Of a stretch of DNA of 12,792 nucleotides, positions 6,585-12,792 are shown piece by piece. This DNA is from Chrysochromulina parva (taxonomy: Eukaryota > Haptophyta > Prymnesiales > Chrysochromulinaceae). The notes below the pieces were generated by a model. The model did no database searches, was not told the origin of the DNA, and worked only from the letters and a program-made list of their open reading frames with translations. Location: positions 1-12,792 of the forward strand of contig PJAB01001700.1 of NCBI GenBank assembly GCA_002887195.1, given 5' to 3'. Within the stretch, counting starts at the first letter, position 1; each line of letters begins with the position of its first letter. The position numbers and the translations under genes are program-made.

Positions 6585-9500
6585 ATGGCGGGCCTGCGCG
6601 GCTTGATCAAGCTCGAGCGGGTGTCGAGCATCTACCCGGCACGCATCGACGAGCTCGTGTATCGCGAGGGCATGATCTCCTTTCCGTCGGCGTGGATGCT
6701 CGCGTGGTGCCGCTTGTCGTACCGCTGCTGCCAGTCCAGCATGGCGCCCAACATGGAGCTCGAGCTCATGGTCAATCTGATGGGCGCGACGGTGCTGCAC
6801 TATGCCGTCCTCCAGGGCGAGGTGCGTGCGGTCGAGACGCTCCTCCGCCGCGGCGCCTCCGTCGACGCCGCCAACGCCGACGGCCGCACACCGCTGATCC
6901 TCGCGGCCATGGGAGGTCATGCGGAGATCGCCCAGCTGCTGCTCAGCAGTGGCGCTCGTACGGACTTGGCCGATGCGTGGGGGCTCGACGCAGCGGCGTG
7001 GGCCAGCCGGCGCGGGCACGCGAGCGTCACCGACGTACTGGAAGCAGCAGCCGCAGCAGCCGCAGCAGCAGCAGCCGCAGCAGCAGCAGCAGCAGCAGCA
7101 GCGAAGCAGCCGCCCGCACAGCAGCGTGCGGGTAAGGCAACTTTGGCCGCGCCGACGGACGCCGAGCCAGGATCCCCTGCCGCCCCTGAGGACGTCGACG
7201 CCGACGCCGACGCTGCCTTGCGGGCCGTGGCCGAGGCACGCGCTGCACTCGCAGCCGCTGAGGTGCGTCTGGTTGCGTCTGGTTGCGTCTGATTGCGTCT
7301 GATTGCGTCTGATTGCGTCTGATTGCGTCTGATTCCAAAGGTGCGAGCACCGGCGCCCCTGATGGCGTCTGATTGCCTCCCTCATCAGGTGCGTGCACGG
7401 ACCGCGATGAAGCAGCGCGCGGCCAAAACCGAGCGCGCTGCGGCGGGCACGGCCGAGCGAGCCGAGGCTCCAAGAGCCAAGGAGGGTGTGAAGGAGGGTG
7501 TGAAGGAGGGTGTGAAGGAGGGTGTGAAGGAGGGTGTGCGCAAGCCGACTGTGGACCATCCGCCTCAGACCCTTGCGCAGCTTCAGGCGGAATTCCGCAC
7601 GCTCGGCGGTGCAGGCGCCGTCCCGGGCGCGGCCGAGCCGCACGTCCGAAAAGGTAACGGCTGGGGCTTCTTCTCCAAACGGCAGCCCGCGGGAAGCGCC
7701 CAACACGACGCTAACCCGCCGGCGGCCAGCAGCAGCAGCGGCGACGAGGCGCCCGGCGCGCGCTCGGCACGGCGCGGTACGGCGCGCTCGGCACGGCGCG
7801 TTTCGGCGCGCTCGGCACGGCGCGGTTCGGCGCGCCACCCGCAGCACGCGGCGTCGCCAGGACACATCCCACCGTACCAGCCGTCGACTGGATGGACGGC
7901 GAGATTCGGATCGCTCGACCAAGCCAAATACCTTGTAGGGCGCGCGGCCGCGACGACGGGCGACGCGGCGAGTGGCCGACCGCCTCTGTCGACGACCAAC
8001 AGGTAACCCGACCTAACCCTAACCCTAACCCTAACCCTAACCCTGACCCTGACCCTAACCCTAATCCGTCCGCCTCCATCGACGACCAACAGGCACGCAA
8101 AGGACCGATCTTGCGCCGCCTGGCTGGCCGCCCGCGCATGCAAGCGCTCACCACGGCGCCGCCTCACCCCACCTTTTCCCCACATAGGTACGCCGGGTCG
8201 ATCCCGCGCCCTTCGGCACGCATGCAAGCGCTCACCACGGCGCTGCATCACCCCACCTCGTTCCCCACAGGTACGCCGGGTCGATCCCGCGCCCTTCGGC
8301 GCGCATGCAAGCGCTCACCACGGCGCCGCCTCACCCCACCTCGTTCCCCACAGGTACGCCGGGTCGATCCCGCGCCCTTCGGCGCGCCCCTCCGCTCGTC
8401 CCCCCTCCCCGCCGCCGCCCAAGCCCGTCTACCCGCCCTCCGCCGAAGAGCAGCGCCGCGCCGACGCACGTGACGCCGCCTCGCGGCGCGGGCGGTTACT
8501 CGGCAGCGCCTACTCGGCCGTCTTCTCCTCTCGGCAGGCGAGTGTCGTTAATTGCCTCTTGATTGCCTCATGCCTCTTAGAGTGCCTCCGAGTGCCTCTG
8601 AGTGCCTCGAGTGCCCTACGATGGCCTCCGATGGCCTCCGATGGCCTTTGATGGCCTCTGATGGCCTCCGATTGCCTCTGAGTGCCTCTGAGTGCCTCTG
8701 ATTACAAATGCATGAAAATCATTTCCTCTCTCGGCGAGATCACATCTCCTCACAACCATGGTCATCTCCTCTCGCTCGGCAGGCGTTCGCCGAGATCACA
8801 TCTCGCGCGCTCTCGCCCTCTCCCCTCTCGACCCGCCCCCCTCGAGATTCGTCAAGCGCCGTGCCGGGCGGCAGCTGGTTTGGCTTCGGCGGCAGCGGCG
8901 CCGTTTCGGGCGCTATCTCGAGCGCCGTGTCGGGCGTCGGCGTGGGCGGCGGCAGCAGCAGCAGCAGCAGTCCGGGCGCCGTGCCGGGCGGCAAGCAGAG
9001 GCCTGCGGACGAGTCGCAGCCGATGACGGATGAGCAGGAGGAGGTGGATTGATGGCCTCTGATGACCTCTGATGACCTCTGATGACCTCTGATGACCTCT
9101 GATGATGGATGATGACGGATGATGACGGATGAGCAGGATGTGGTGGAGGAGATGCGTCGCTTCGAATGACATCCCTCATCAAGTGAGTCACTCATCAGTT
9201 GATTGCCTCCCTCATCAGGTGGAGGGGATGCGTCGTCGTCGGTACGGCCGCAGCGGTGGAGGCGCCGTCTCGAGCGGTGGAGGCGCCGTCTCGAGCGGTG
9301 GAGGCGCCGTCTCGAGCGGTGGAGGCGCCGTCTCGAGCGGTGGAGGCGCCGTCTCGAGCGGTGGAGGCCACTCCGGCGGCGGGTGCAGCGCCGTATCGGT
9401 CGATAGCGCCGTATCGGGCTGGTCGTCGGCCGGTAGGTCCTCGGTGGGGGGACCCGTGACCGACCCGGCGCGCGGACGGGGCGCCGTCTTGAGCGCTCAC

Positions 9501-10173
9501 GGCCCGTCGGCCGCTTTGGATAGGGACGGCTGGCCTCTCGATGCGCGCTCACGGTACGCGATGAGCCCTGATGGCCTCTTGATGACCTCTGATGACCTCT
9601 GATGACCTCTGATTACCCTCTCGATGCGCGCTCGCGATGAGCCCTGATGGCCTCTTGATGACCTCCGATTACCACTGCTGACACTGATTGCCTCTCTCCT
9701 CAGGTACGCGATCGGCAGTTACGCGGACGAGCCCTGATGACCTCTGATGACCACTGATTGCCTCCCTCACCAGGTACGCGATCGGCAGTTACGCGGACGA
9801 GCCCGACTATGCTCTGGGCGCCGTCCCGGGCGGCGCCGTCTCGGGCGGCGGCGAGATGTACGTGGGCTACGGCGGTTTCGTCTCGGGCCGATCGGTCCGG
9901 CCGGTAAGCGGCCGTTTCGTGTCTCCAGATGCACCGACGACCCGAGCGCTCGGCACGACGCTCGTCGACCGCGCCCAAGCCTCTGGCCCTGGCTACTTGA
10001 GCGAGTCGGCACGTCGGCAGGTGCAGTCGGTGCGCCGGCGTACCTGGGCCACATCGGCGCGCCGCTGGGTGCAGGAGCGGCCACAGCGCGTCCTCTCACC
10101 CGAGGAGCGTCAGCTGGCTCGGGAGCGGCTCTACGTCGTGCCCAATTACGCAGGCCAGGCCTCAAGTACGTAG
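6585..10173 (+). CDS. Ankyrin-repeat protein with long Gly/Ser/Ala/Val tail, 6 exons
   Basis: Exons 6585-7262, 7389-8002, 8354-8537, 8783-9043, 9219-9553 and 9774-10173 give 823 residues, with every phase closing. Residues 66-153 form about three ankyrin repeats (ATVLHYAVLQGEVRAVETLL, RTPLILAAMGGHAEIAQLLL, WGLDAAAWASRRGHASVTDV), a protein-binding fold. Then come 20 alanines (154-173, CAG-like DNA), a charged Ala-rich helix across intron 1, (KEGV)x5 at 257-276, and 8-residue ARSARRGT repeats near 350-373. The last third is rich in G, S, A and V, with recurring GAVPGG/GAVSGG and a 7-residue SGGGAVS unit repeated five times, and ends in a basic Arg/Gln-rich segment. No signal peptide or membrane helix is seen. 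The tail resembles elastin-like or other flexible sequence; calling it structural is a guess. ATG 6585 is the first in frame. Intron 1 and the 8354 acceptor are supported by phase. An alternative last intron after 10165 would bypass the TAG. Confidence 0.68.
7044..7103 (+). repeat. Polyalanine-coding GCA/GCC tract
   Basis: Twenty consecutive Ala codons, mostly GCA, directly follow the last ankyrin helix. The same DNA read in other frames gives polyglutamine or polyserine, so a slip would change the tract type. Such runs vary in length between alleles. Confidence 0.9.
7263..7388 (+). repeat. Intron 1 of ankyrin gene: CTGATTGCGT decamers
   Basis: GTGCGT donor, then decamers of CTGGTTGCGT and CTGATTGCGT. 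A partial copy of the downstream exon start (GGTGCGAGCACCGGCGCCCC at 7340) follows, and then GATTGCCTCCCTCATCAG. Phase 0. Splicing keeps an uninterrupted Ala/Glu/Arg helix across the junction. Confidence 0.85.
7479..7538 (+). repeat. Coding 12-bp repeat, (KEGV)x5
   Basis: Five perfect copies of aaggagggtgtg in frame. Perfect identity at DNA level points to recent expansion. Confidence 0.9.
7758..7835 (+). repeat. Coding 24-bp repeat, ARSARR-type
   Basis: Three full 24-bp units and the start of a fourth, each encoding A-R-S-A-R-R plus two variable residues (GT, VS, GS). This gives a strongly basic stretch that might bind nucleic acid or membranes, which is inference only. Confidence 0.85.
8011..8067 (+). 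repeat. Interstitial telomere-type (CCCTAA)n repeat
   Basis: About nine hexamers of CCCTAA, with two or three CCCTGA variants. They lie between 24-bp direct repeats of the exon edge (7980-8003 and 8070-8093; 22 of 24 bases match, CGACGACCAACAGG perfect). The arrangement suggests telomeric DNA captured at a break, or an array expanded within a tandem duplication. Confidence 0.9.
8188..8353 (+). repeat. 83-bp tandem repeat with GT start and AG end
   Basis: Units start at 8188, 8271 and 8354 (the last is the exon itself), and a partial unit lies upstream from about 8136. Each unit begins GTACGCCGGG and ends CCCCACAG (CACATAG before the first), so every unit is bounded like a minimal intron. Because 83 is not a multiple of 3, retaining one unit shifts the frame. 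Confidence 0.85.
8538..8782 (+). other. GC-AG intron 3 of ankyrin gene
   Basis: The exon edge TCTCGGCAG is followed by GCGAGT, a good GC-type donor, and the acceptor CTCGGCAG lies before GCGTTCGCC. No GT donor lies close enough to fit the phase. The intron carries TGATTGCCTC, GAGTGCCTCT and GATGGCCTCC decamers (8551-8700). A diverged copy of the downstream exon (GGCGAGATCACATCTC) lies near 8734. Confidence 0.6.
9044..9218 (+). repeat. Intron 4 of ankyrin gene: CTGATGACCT decamers and junction copy
   Basis: Donor GTGGATTG. After the decamers (9053-9102), 9121-9160 repeats the left exon edge (GATGACGGATGAGCAGGA) and runs directly into GTGGAGGAGATGCGTCG, the start of the right exon. The acceptor is GATTGCCTCCCTCATCAG at 9218. 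Phase 0. Confidence 0.85.
9252..9368 (+). repeat. Coding 21-bp repeat, five identical units
   Basis: Five identical copies of agcggtggaggcgccgtctcg plus a partial sixth encode a 7-residue Ser/Gly/Ala/Val unit, giving five runs of GGGAVSS. Complete identity implies recent amplification or homogenisation. Confidence 0.9.
9554..9773 (+). repeat. Intron 5 of ankyrin gene with duplicated edges on both sides
   Basis: Donor GTACGCGATG. The left exon edge with following sequence (from 9535) is copied at about 9615-9660. The right exon start is duplicated perfectly over 34 bp (9701-9734 and 9771-9804). Splicing at the first of these acceptors (9703) runs into TGA after ADEP; the second (9773) gives the full tail. 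CTGATGACCT decamers fill the gaps. Confidence 0.85.
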
Positions 10174-10780
10174 CTCGACGATGAGACGAGAGAGGTTAGT
10201 CAAAGGTTAGTCAAGTAAGTCGTGCCCAATTACGCCGGCCACACGGAATATATAAATTATATACGGAATATTCGAATAAACGGAATTTTACGGCCGGTAT
10301 CGATGGTTCGACCTCTGCACGACACAGGCGCGGAGGTCGGCTAGTCAAACGCGAAACGTCTCCGTTCTCGGTACGTCGGAAGATCTGCATCTGGAGACCG
10401 GGTGGTCGAGGTCGTGGAGCGGGTACTTTAATCTAAATCTTTTCGGTTCGCGTTACGTCAGTTGAACGGTGGTGTAGTACTTCTAGTACTTTACGAGTAC
10501 AACTTGAAGAACGTAGAAGTTCTCGGTAGGGTACGTCGCACGCCCCCCCCAGCGGTTCGGCTGACTTTTGGGTTACCGTTAACTGTACCGGCGCAGCCGG
10601 CGGTCCTACGGCGGTCCGCCGTTCAGCCGTGGCACGGTGAAACTGTACCGCCAGTGACCCTCATCATCCAATCAGCCCTGCTAACGCCGTCCATCTCATC
10701 ACGGGTGGTGCTCGACATGCTTGGCGGCCTCATCCTCATGTGAGAGCGCCACTGCGCACCGGCGCGTCTCAGCGTGATCC
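10174..10780. other. Gene-poor convergent spacer with AT-rich patch
   Basis: This is the space between the plus-strand ankyrin gene and the minus-strand TPR gene. A 17-bp copy of coding sequence from the last exon (GTCGTGCCCAATTACGC, 10135) recurs at 10219. About 10243-10285 is strikingly AT-rich (aatatataaattatatac) in otherwise GC-rich DNA and may be 3' UTR or polyadenylation sequence. From 10360 to 10520 the composition stays lower in GC, with many GTAC strings. A 93-codon plus-strand frame at 10462-10743 has no recognisable domain and overlaps decayed TPR flank. Confidence 0.4.
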
Positions 10781-10782
10781 GG

Positions 10783-11143
10783 CCCGAGGACCCTCATGCG
10801 CTCGCCTTGAGCGCCTCGCGGAGCAGCACGCCCGCCTCGTCGAGCTTGCCCTGGTCCTGCAGCAGCGTCCCCAGACAGATTATTAATCGAGGTGAGGGTG
10901 TGAAGATGCCGATCGCCGAGCGTCGCACGCTGCGCCTCGAGCGCCTCGCGGTACAGCACGCCCGCCTCGTCGAGCTTGCCCTGGGCCTGCATCAGCGACC
11001 CCAGATTATTCATCGAGGTGAGGGTGTGCGGATGCCGATCGCCGAGCGTCGCACGCCTCGCCTCGAGCGCCTCGCTGAACAGCACGCCCGCCTCGTCGAG
11101 CTTGCCCTGAGCGTAATACAGCAGCGACCCCAGATTATTAATC
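10783..11143 (-). pseudogene. Decayed 3' TPR units of the TPR gene
   Basis: Three more 126-bp TPR units lie downstream of the stop codon, still 80-90% like the intact ones by eye. They are out of frame because of a 10-bp insertion (near 11144-11153), a 4-bp insertion in the CCCAG-ACAG-ATT string (about 10873-10878), and an apparent 1-nt loss just before the last conserved stretch, which reads VLGPDHAETRR. They look like the original C-terminus, now untranslated, unless splicing or assembly error explains the shifts. Confidence 0.65.
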
Positions 11144-12405
11144 TTAATTAATCGAGGTGAGGGTGTGCGGATGCCGATCGCCGAGCGTCGCACGCCTCGC
11201 CTCGAGCGCCTCGCGGAGCAGCACGCCCGCCTCGTCGAGCTTGCCCTGGTCCTGCAGCAGCGTCCCCAGATTATTAATCGAGGTGAGGGTGTTCGGATGC
11301 CGATCGCCGAGCGTCGCACGCCTCGCCTCGAGCGCCTCGCGGTACAGCACGCCCGCCTGGTCGAGCTTGCCCTGGGCCTTCAGCAGCGACCCGAGATTAT
11401 TGATCGAGATGAGGGTGTCCGGATGCCGATCGCCGAGCGTCGCACGGCTCGCCTCGAGCGCCTCGCTGAACAGCACGCCCGCCTCGTCGAGCTTGCCCTG
11501 GGTGTACAGCAGCCCCCCCAGATTATTAATCGAGACGAGGGTGCTCGGATGCCGATCGCCGAGCGTCGCACGCTGCGCCTCCAGCGCCTCGCGGTACAGC
11601 ACGCCCGCCTCGTCGAGCTTGCCCTGGGCCTTCAGCAGCGACCCCAGATTATTAATCGAGACGAGGGTGTCCGGATGCCGATCGCCGAGCGTCGCACGCC
11701 TCGCCTCGAGCGCCTCGCGGTACAGCACGCCCGCCTCGTCGAGCTCGCCCTGGGCCTTCAGCAGCAACCCCAGATTATTAATCGAGACGAGGGTGCTCGG
11801 ATGCCGATCGCCGAGCGTCGCACGCTTCGCCTCGAGCGCCTCGCGGTACAGCACGCCCGCCTCGTCGAGCTTGCCCTGGGCCTTCAGCAGCGACCCCAGA
11901 TTATTAATCGAGACGAGGGTGTCTGGATGCCGATCGCCGAGCGTCGCACGCCTCGCCTCGAGCGCCTCGCGGAGCAGCACGCCCGCCTCGTCGAGCTCGC
12001 CCTGGGCCTTCAGCAGCGACCCCAGATTATTAATCGAGGCGAGGGTGTTCGGATGCCGATCGCCGAGCGTCGCACGCTTCGCCTCGAGCGCCTCGCGGTA
12101 CAGCACGCCCGCCTCGTCGAGCTCGCCCTGGTCCTGCAGCAGCCCCCCCAGATTATTAATCGAGGCGAGGGTGCTCGGATGCCGATCGCCGAGCGTCGCA
12201 CGCTTCGCCTCGAGCGCCTCGCGGTACAGCACGCCCGCCTCGTCGAGCTCGCCCTGGTCCTGCAGCAGCAACCCCAGATTATTAATCGAGGCGAGGGTGC
12301 TCGGATGCCGATCGCCGAGCGTCGCACGCCTCGCCTCGAGCGCCTCGCGGTACAACACGCCCGCCTCGTCGAGCTGGCCCTGGTCCTGCAGCAGCGTCGC
12401 CAGCC
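10810..12405 (-). repeat. 126-bp tandem TPR-coding repeats (13 units)
   Basis: Anchor strings CAGATTATTAATCGAG recur every 126 bp from about 11265 to 12274, with further units on both sides. Ten units are in frame and three decayed. Variation clusters at a few codons (QDQ/KAQ, GELD/GKLD, EAKR/EARR, HPST/HPDT), as expected for units being shuffled or homogenised. Confidence 0.9.
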
Positions 12406-12792
12406 GATCCTGCAGCGCCGACGTCGCCCGCACCTCGCGCGGCATGCGCGCCAGCGCCGCGCGGCCCTCCGCCGCGAGCCACTCGCGCAGCGACGCGCAC
12501 ACCGTCGCCGTCACCGCCCCGACGCCGCCCTCGAGCTGCGCCACCTCGGCCAGGATGTAGTCGCGGTCCTCGATCTTGGTGATCTGCGCGTCGGCCGCGT
12601 CGATGCCCGCCACGATGCCCGCAATCTCGTCAAAGCCGTCCGTCAGCAGCGCCGCGAAGCCATCCACGTCCGCGGGCGCGAGCACCACGTGCAGCGTCGC
12701 GCCCTTGGCGAGCGCCTTGACGAGCTCGAACATGCACCACGCGCGCGTCATCGCGCCCGGCCCGCGGCGCATCCAGCGGGCGGGCGGCGCGC
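11144..12792 (-). CDS. TPR (kinesin-light-chain type) protein, 5' partial
   Basis: The frame is open to the right edge of the window, so the N-terminus is missing; an in-frame Met at 12772 is probably internal. The first visible part has TRAWCMFEL and HVVLAPADVDGF, like the R.WC..E segment that precedes TPRs in many algal proteins. Ten tandem 42-residue TPRs follow, consensus LGSLL.AQG.LDEAGVLYRE plus ALEA.RATLGDRHP.TL..INN, as in kinesin light chain and nephrocystin-3. TPR arrays form superhelical protein-binding scaffolds; the partner is unknown. The 126-bp units are nearly identical in DNA, which suggests recent expansion or gene conversion. The reading frame ends at TAA (11146-11144), created by a 10-bp TTAATTAATC insertion in the conserved ATTATTAATC linker, which truncates the array by three units. 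No intron or decamer minisatellite occurs, in contrast to the plus-strand genes. Confidence 0.85.
   Translation of the reverse strand, partial: APPARWMRRGPGAMTRAWCMFELVKALAKGATLHVVLAPADVDGFAALLTDGFDEIAGIVAGIDAADAQITKIEDRDYILAEVAQLEGGVGAVTATVCASLREWLAAEGRAALARMPREVRATSALQDRLATLLQDQGQLDEAGVLYREALEARRATLGDRHPSTLASINNLGLLLQDQGELDEAGVLYREALEAKRATLGDRHPSTLASINNLGGLLQDQGELDEAGVLYREALEAKRATLGDRHPNTLASINNLGSLLKAQGELDEAGVLLREALEARRATLGDRHPDTLVSINNLGSLLKAQGKLDEAGVLYREALEAKRATLGDRHPSTLVSINNLGLLLKAQGELDEAGVLYREALEARRATLGDRHPDTLVSINNLGSLLKAQGKLDEAGVLYREALEAQRATLGDRHPSTLVSINNLGGLLYTQGKLDEAGVLFSEALEASRATLGDRHPDTLISINNLGSLLKAQGKLDQAGVLYREALEARRATLGDRHPNTLTSINNLGTLLQDQGKLDEAGVLLREALEARRATLGDRHPHTLTSIN

Larger units (their letters stand above)
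8003..8353 (+). other. Composite intron 2 of ankyrin gene
   Basis: Donor GTAACCCG at 8003. The acceptor preferred on phase is CCCCACAG at 8353: it joins AACAG to GTACGCCGGG and gives an open frame to 8537. Inside are a CCCTAA array, a second copy of the upstream exon edge, and three 83-bp-spaced copies of AGGTACGCCGGGTCG. Using the earlier acceptors (8092, 8187 or 8270) and keeping the intervening DNA shifts the frame. Confidence 0.6.

Noticed and set aside
6147..7922. 591-codon open frame on the minus strand opposite the ankyrin gene
   Set aside because: It is Arg/Cys/His-rich with poly-Cys/Leu from the CAG tract and runs through the decamer intron. The plus strand has ankyrin motifs and phase-consistent introns. 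GC-rich DNA makes long antisense frames by chance.
8003..8067. A chromosome end (true telomere)
   Set aside because: Unique coding sequence in a continuing frame lies on both sides and the array is under 60 bp, so it is interstitial unless the assembly is wrong.
1353..9773. Transposon-borne introns (introner-type mobile elements)
   Set aside because: Introns do not share a common body with terminal inverted repeats. What they share is the decamer filler, while the larger duplications are specific to each locus. A mobile origin is not excluded for the filler itself.
10462..10743. 93-codon plus-strand gene
   Set aside because: No recognisable domain, atypical composition for the window, and its end overlaps the decayed TPR flank on the other strand.
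11157..12560. 467-codon plus-strand frame across the TPR array
   Set aside because: It is a shadow of the 126-bp repeat read backwards; the product is a Ser/Arg-rich 42-residue repeat with no known family, while the minus strand gives textbook TPRs.

Overview
The window reads as nuclear DNA of a GC-rich eukaryotic microalga, most likely a haptophyte-like protist (inferred, not proven). Grounds: a tRNA-Tyr split by a short intron at the canonical position, genes that only become continuous after removal of GT-AG introns, very high GC at third codon positions, tight gene packing, large decamer minisatellites inside introns, and a kinesin-light-chain-type TPR protein of the kind abundant in such algae.

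Layout, left to right: (1) 1-478, no convincing gene; (2) tRNA-Tyr(GTA) on the minus strand at 479-564; (3) a divergent protein arginine methyltransferase (PRMT)-like gene on the plus strand, 630-3626, reconstructed as eight exons including a 20-nt microexon; (4) an intronless EF-hand/coiled-coil protein with three Trp motifs, 3825-5468; (5) a small two-exon gene ending in a SAM-like domain, 5574-6175; (6) a six-exon gene for an ankyrin-repeat protein with a long Gly/Ser/Ala/Val low-complexity tail, 6585-10173; (7) a 600-bp gene-poor stretch with an AT-rich patch; (8) a minus-strand TPR protein running off the right end (11144-12792), with decayed TPR units beyond its stop. The exon models were built by hand; total lengths and phases close exactly (1488, 351 and 2472 coding bases), which is the main support for them.

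The most interesting content is in the introns. Nearly every intron of the three split genes carries copies of its own flanking exon edges, and four carry a copy of the joined exon-exon sequence that splicing would create. The rest of the intron is mostly a 10-bp minisatellite (CTGATTGCGT and variants, or TCCCTCATCG). These units match a branch-site pattern, are mostly free of AG, and always lie in the same orientation as the gene. One intron is instead filled with telomere-type CCCTAA repeats between direct repeats of the exon edge. Together this looks like a set of young introns made by tandem duplication or break repair and then expanded by a splicing-compatible satellite.

The genes do not form an operon or an obvious pathway. 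They are a methyltransferase, a calcium-binding and possibly centrin-binding protein, and three protein-interaction proteins (SAM, ankyrin, TPR).
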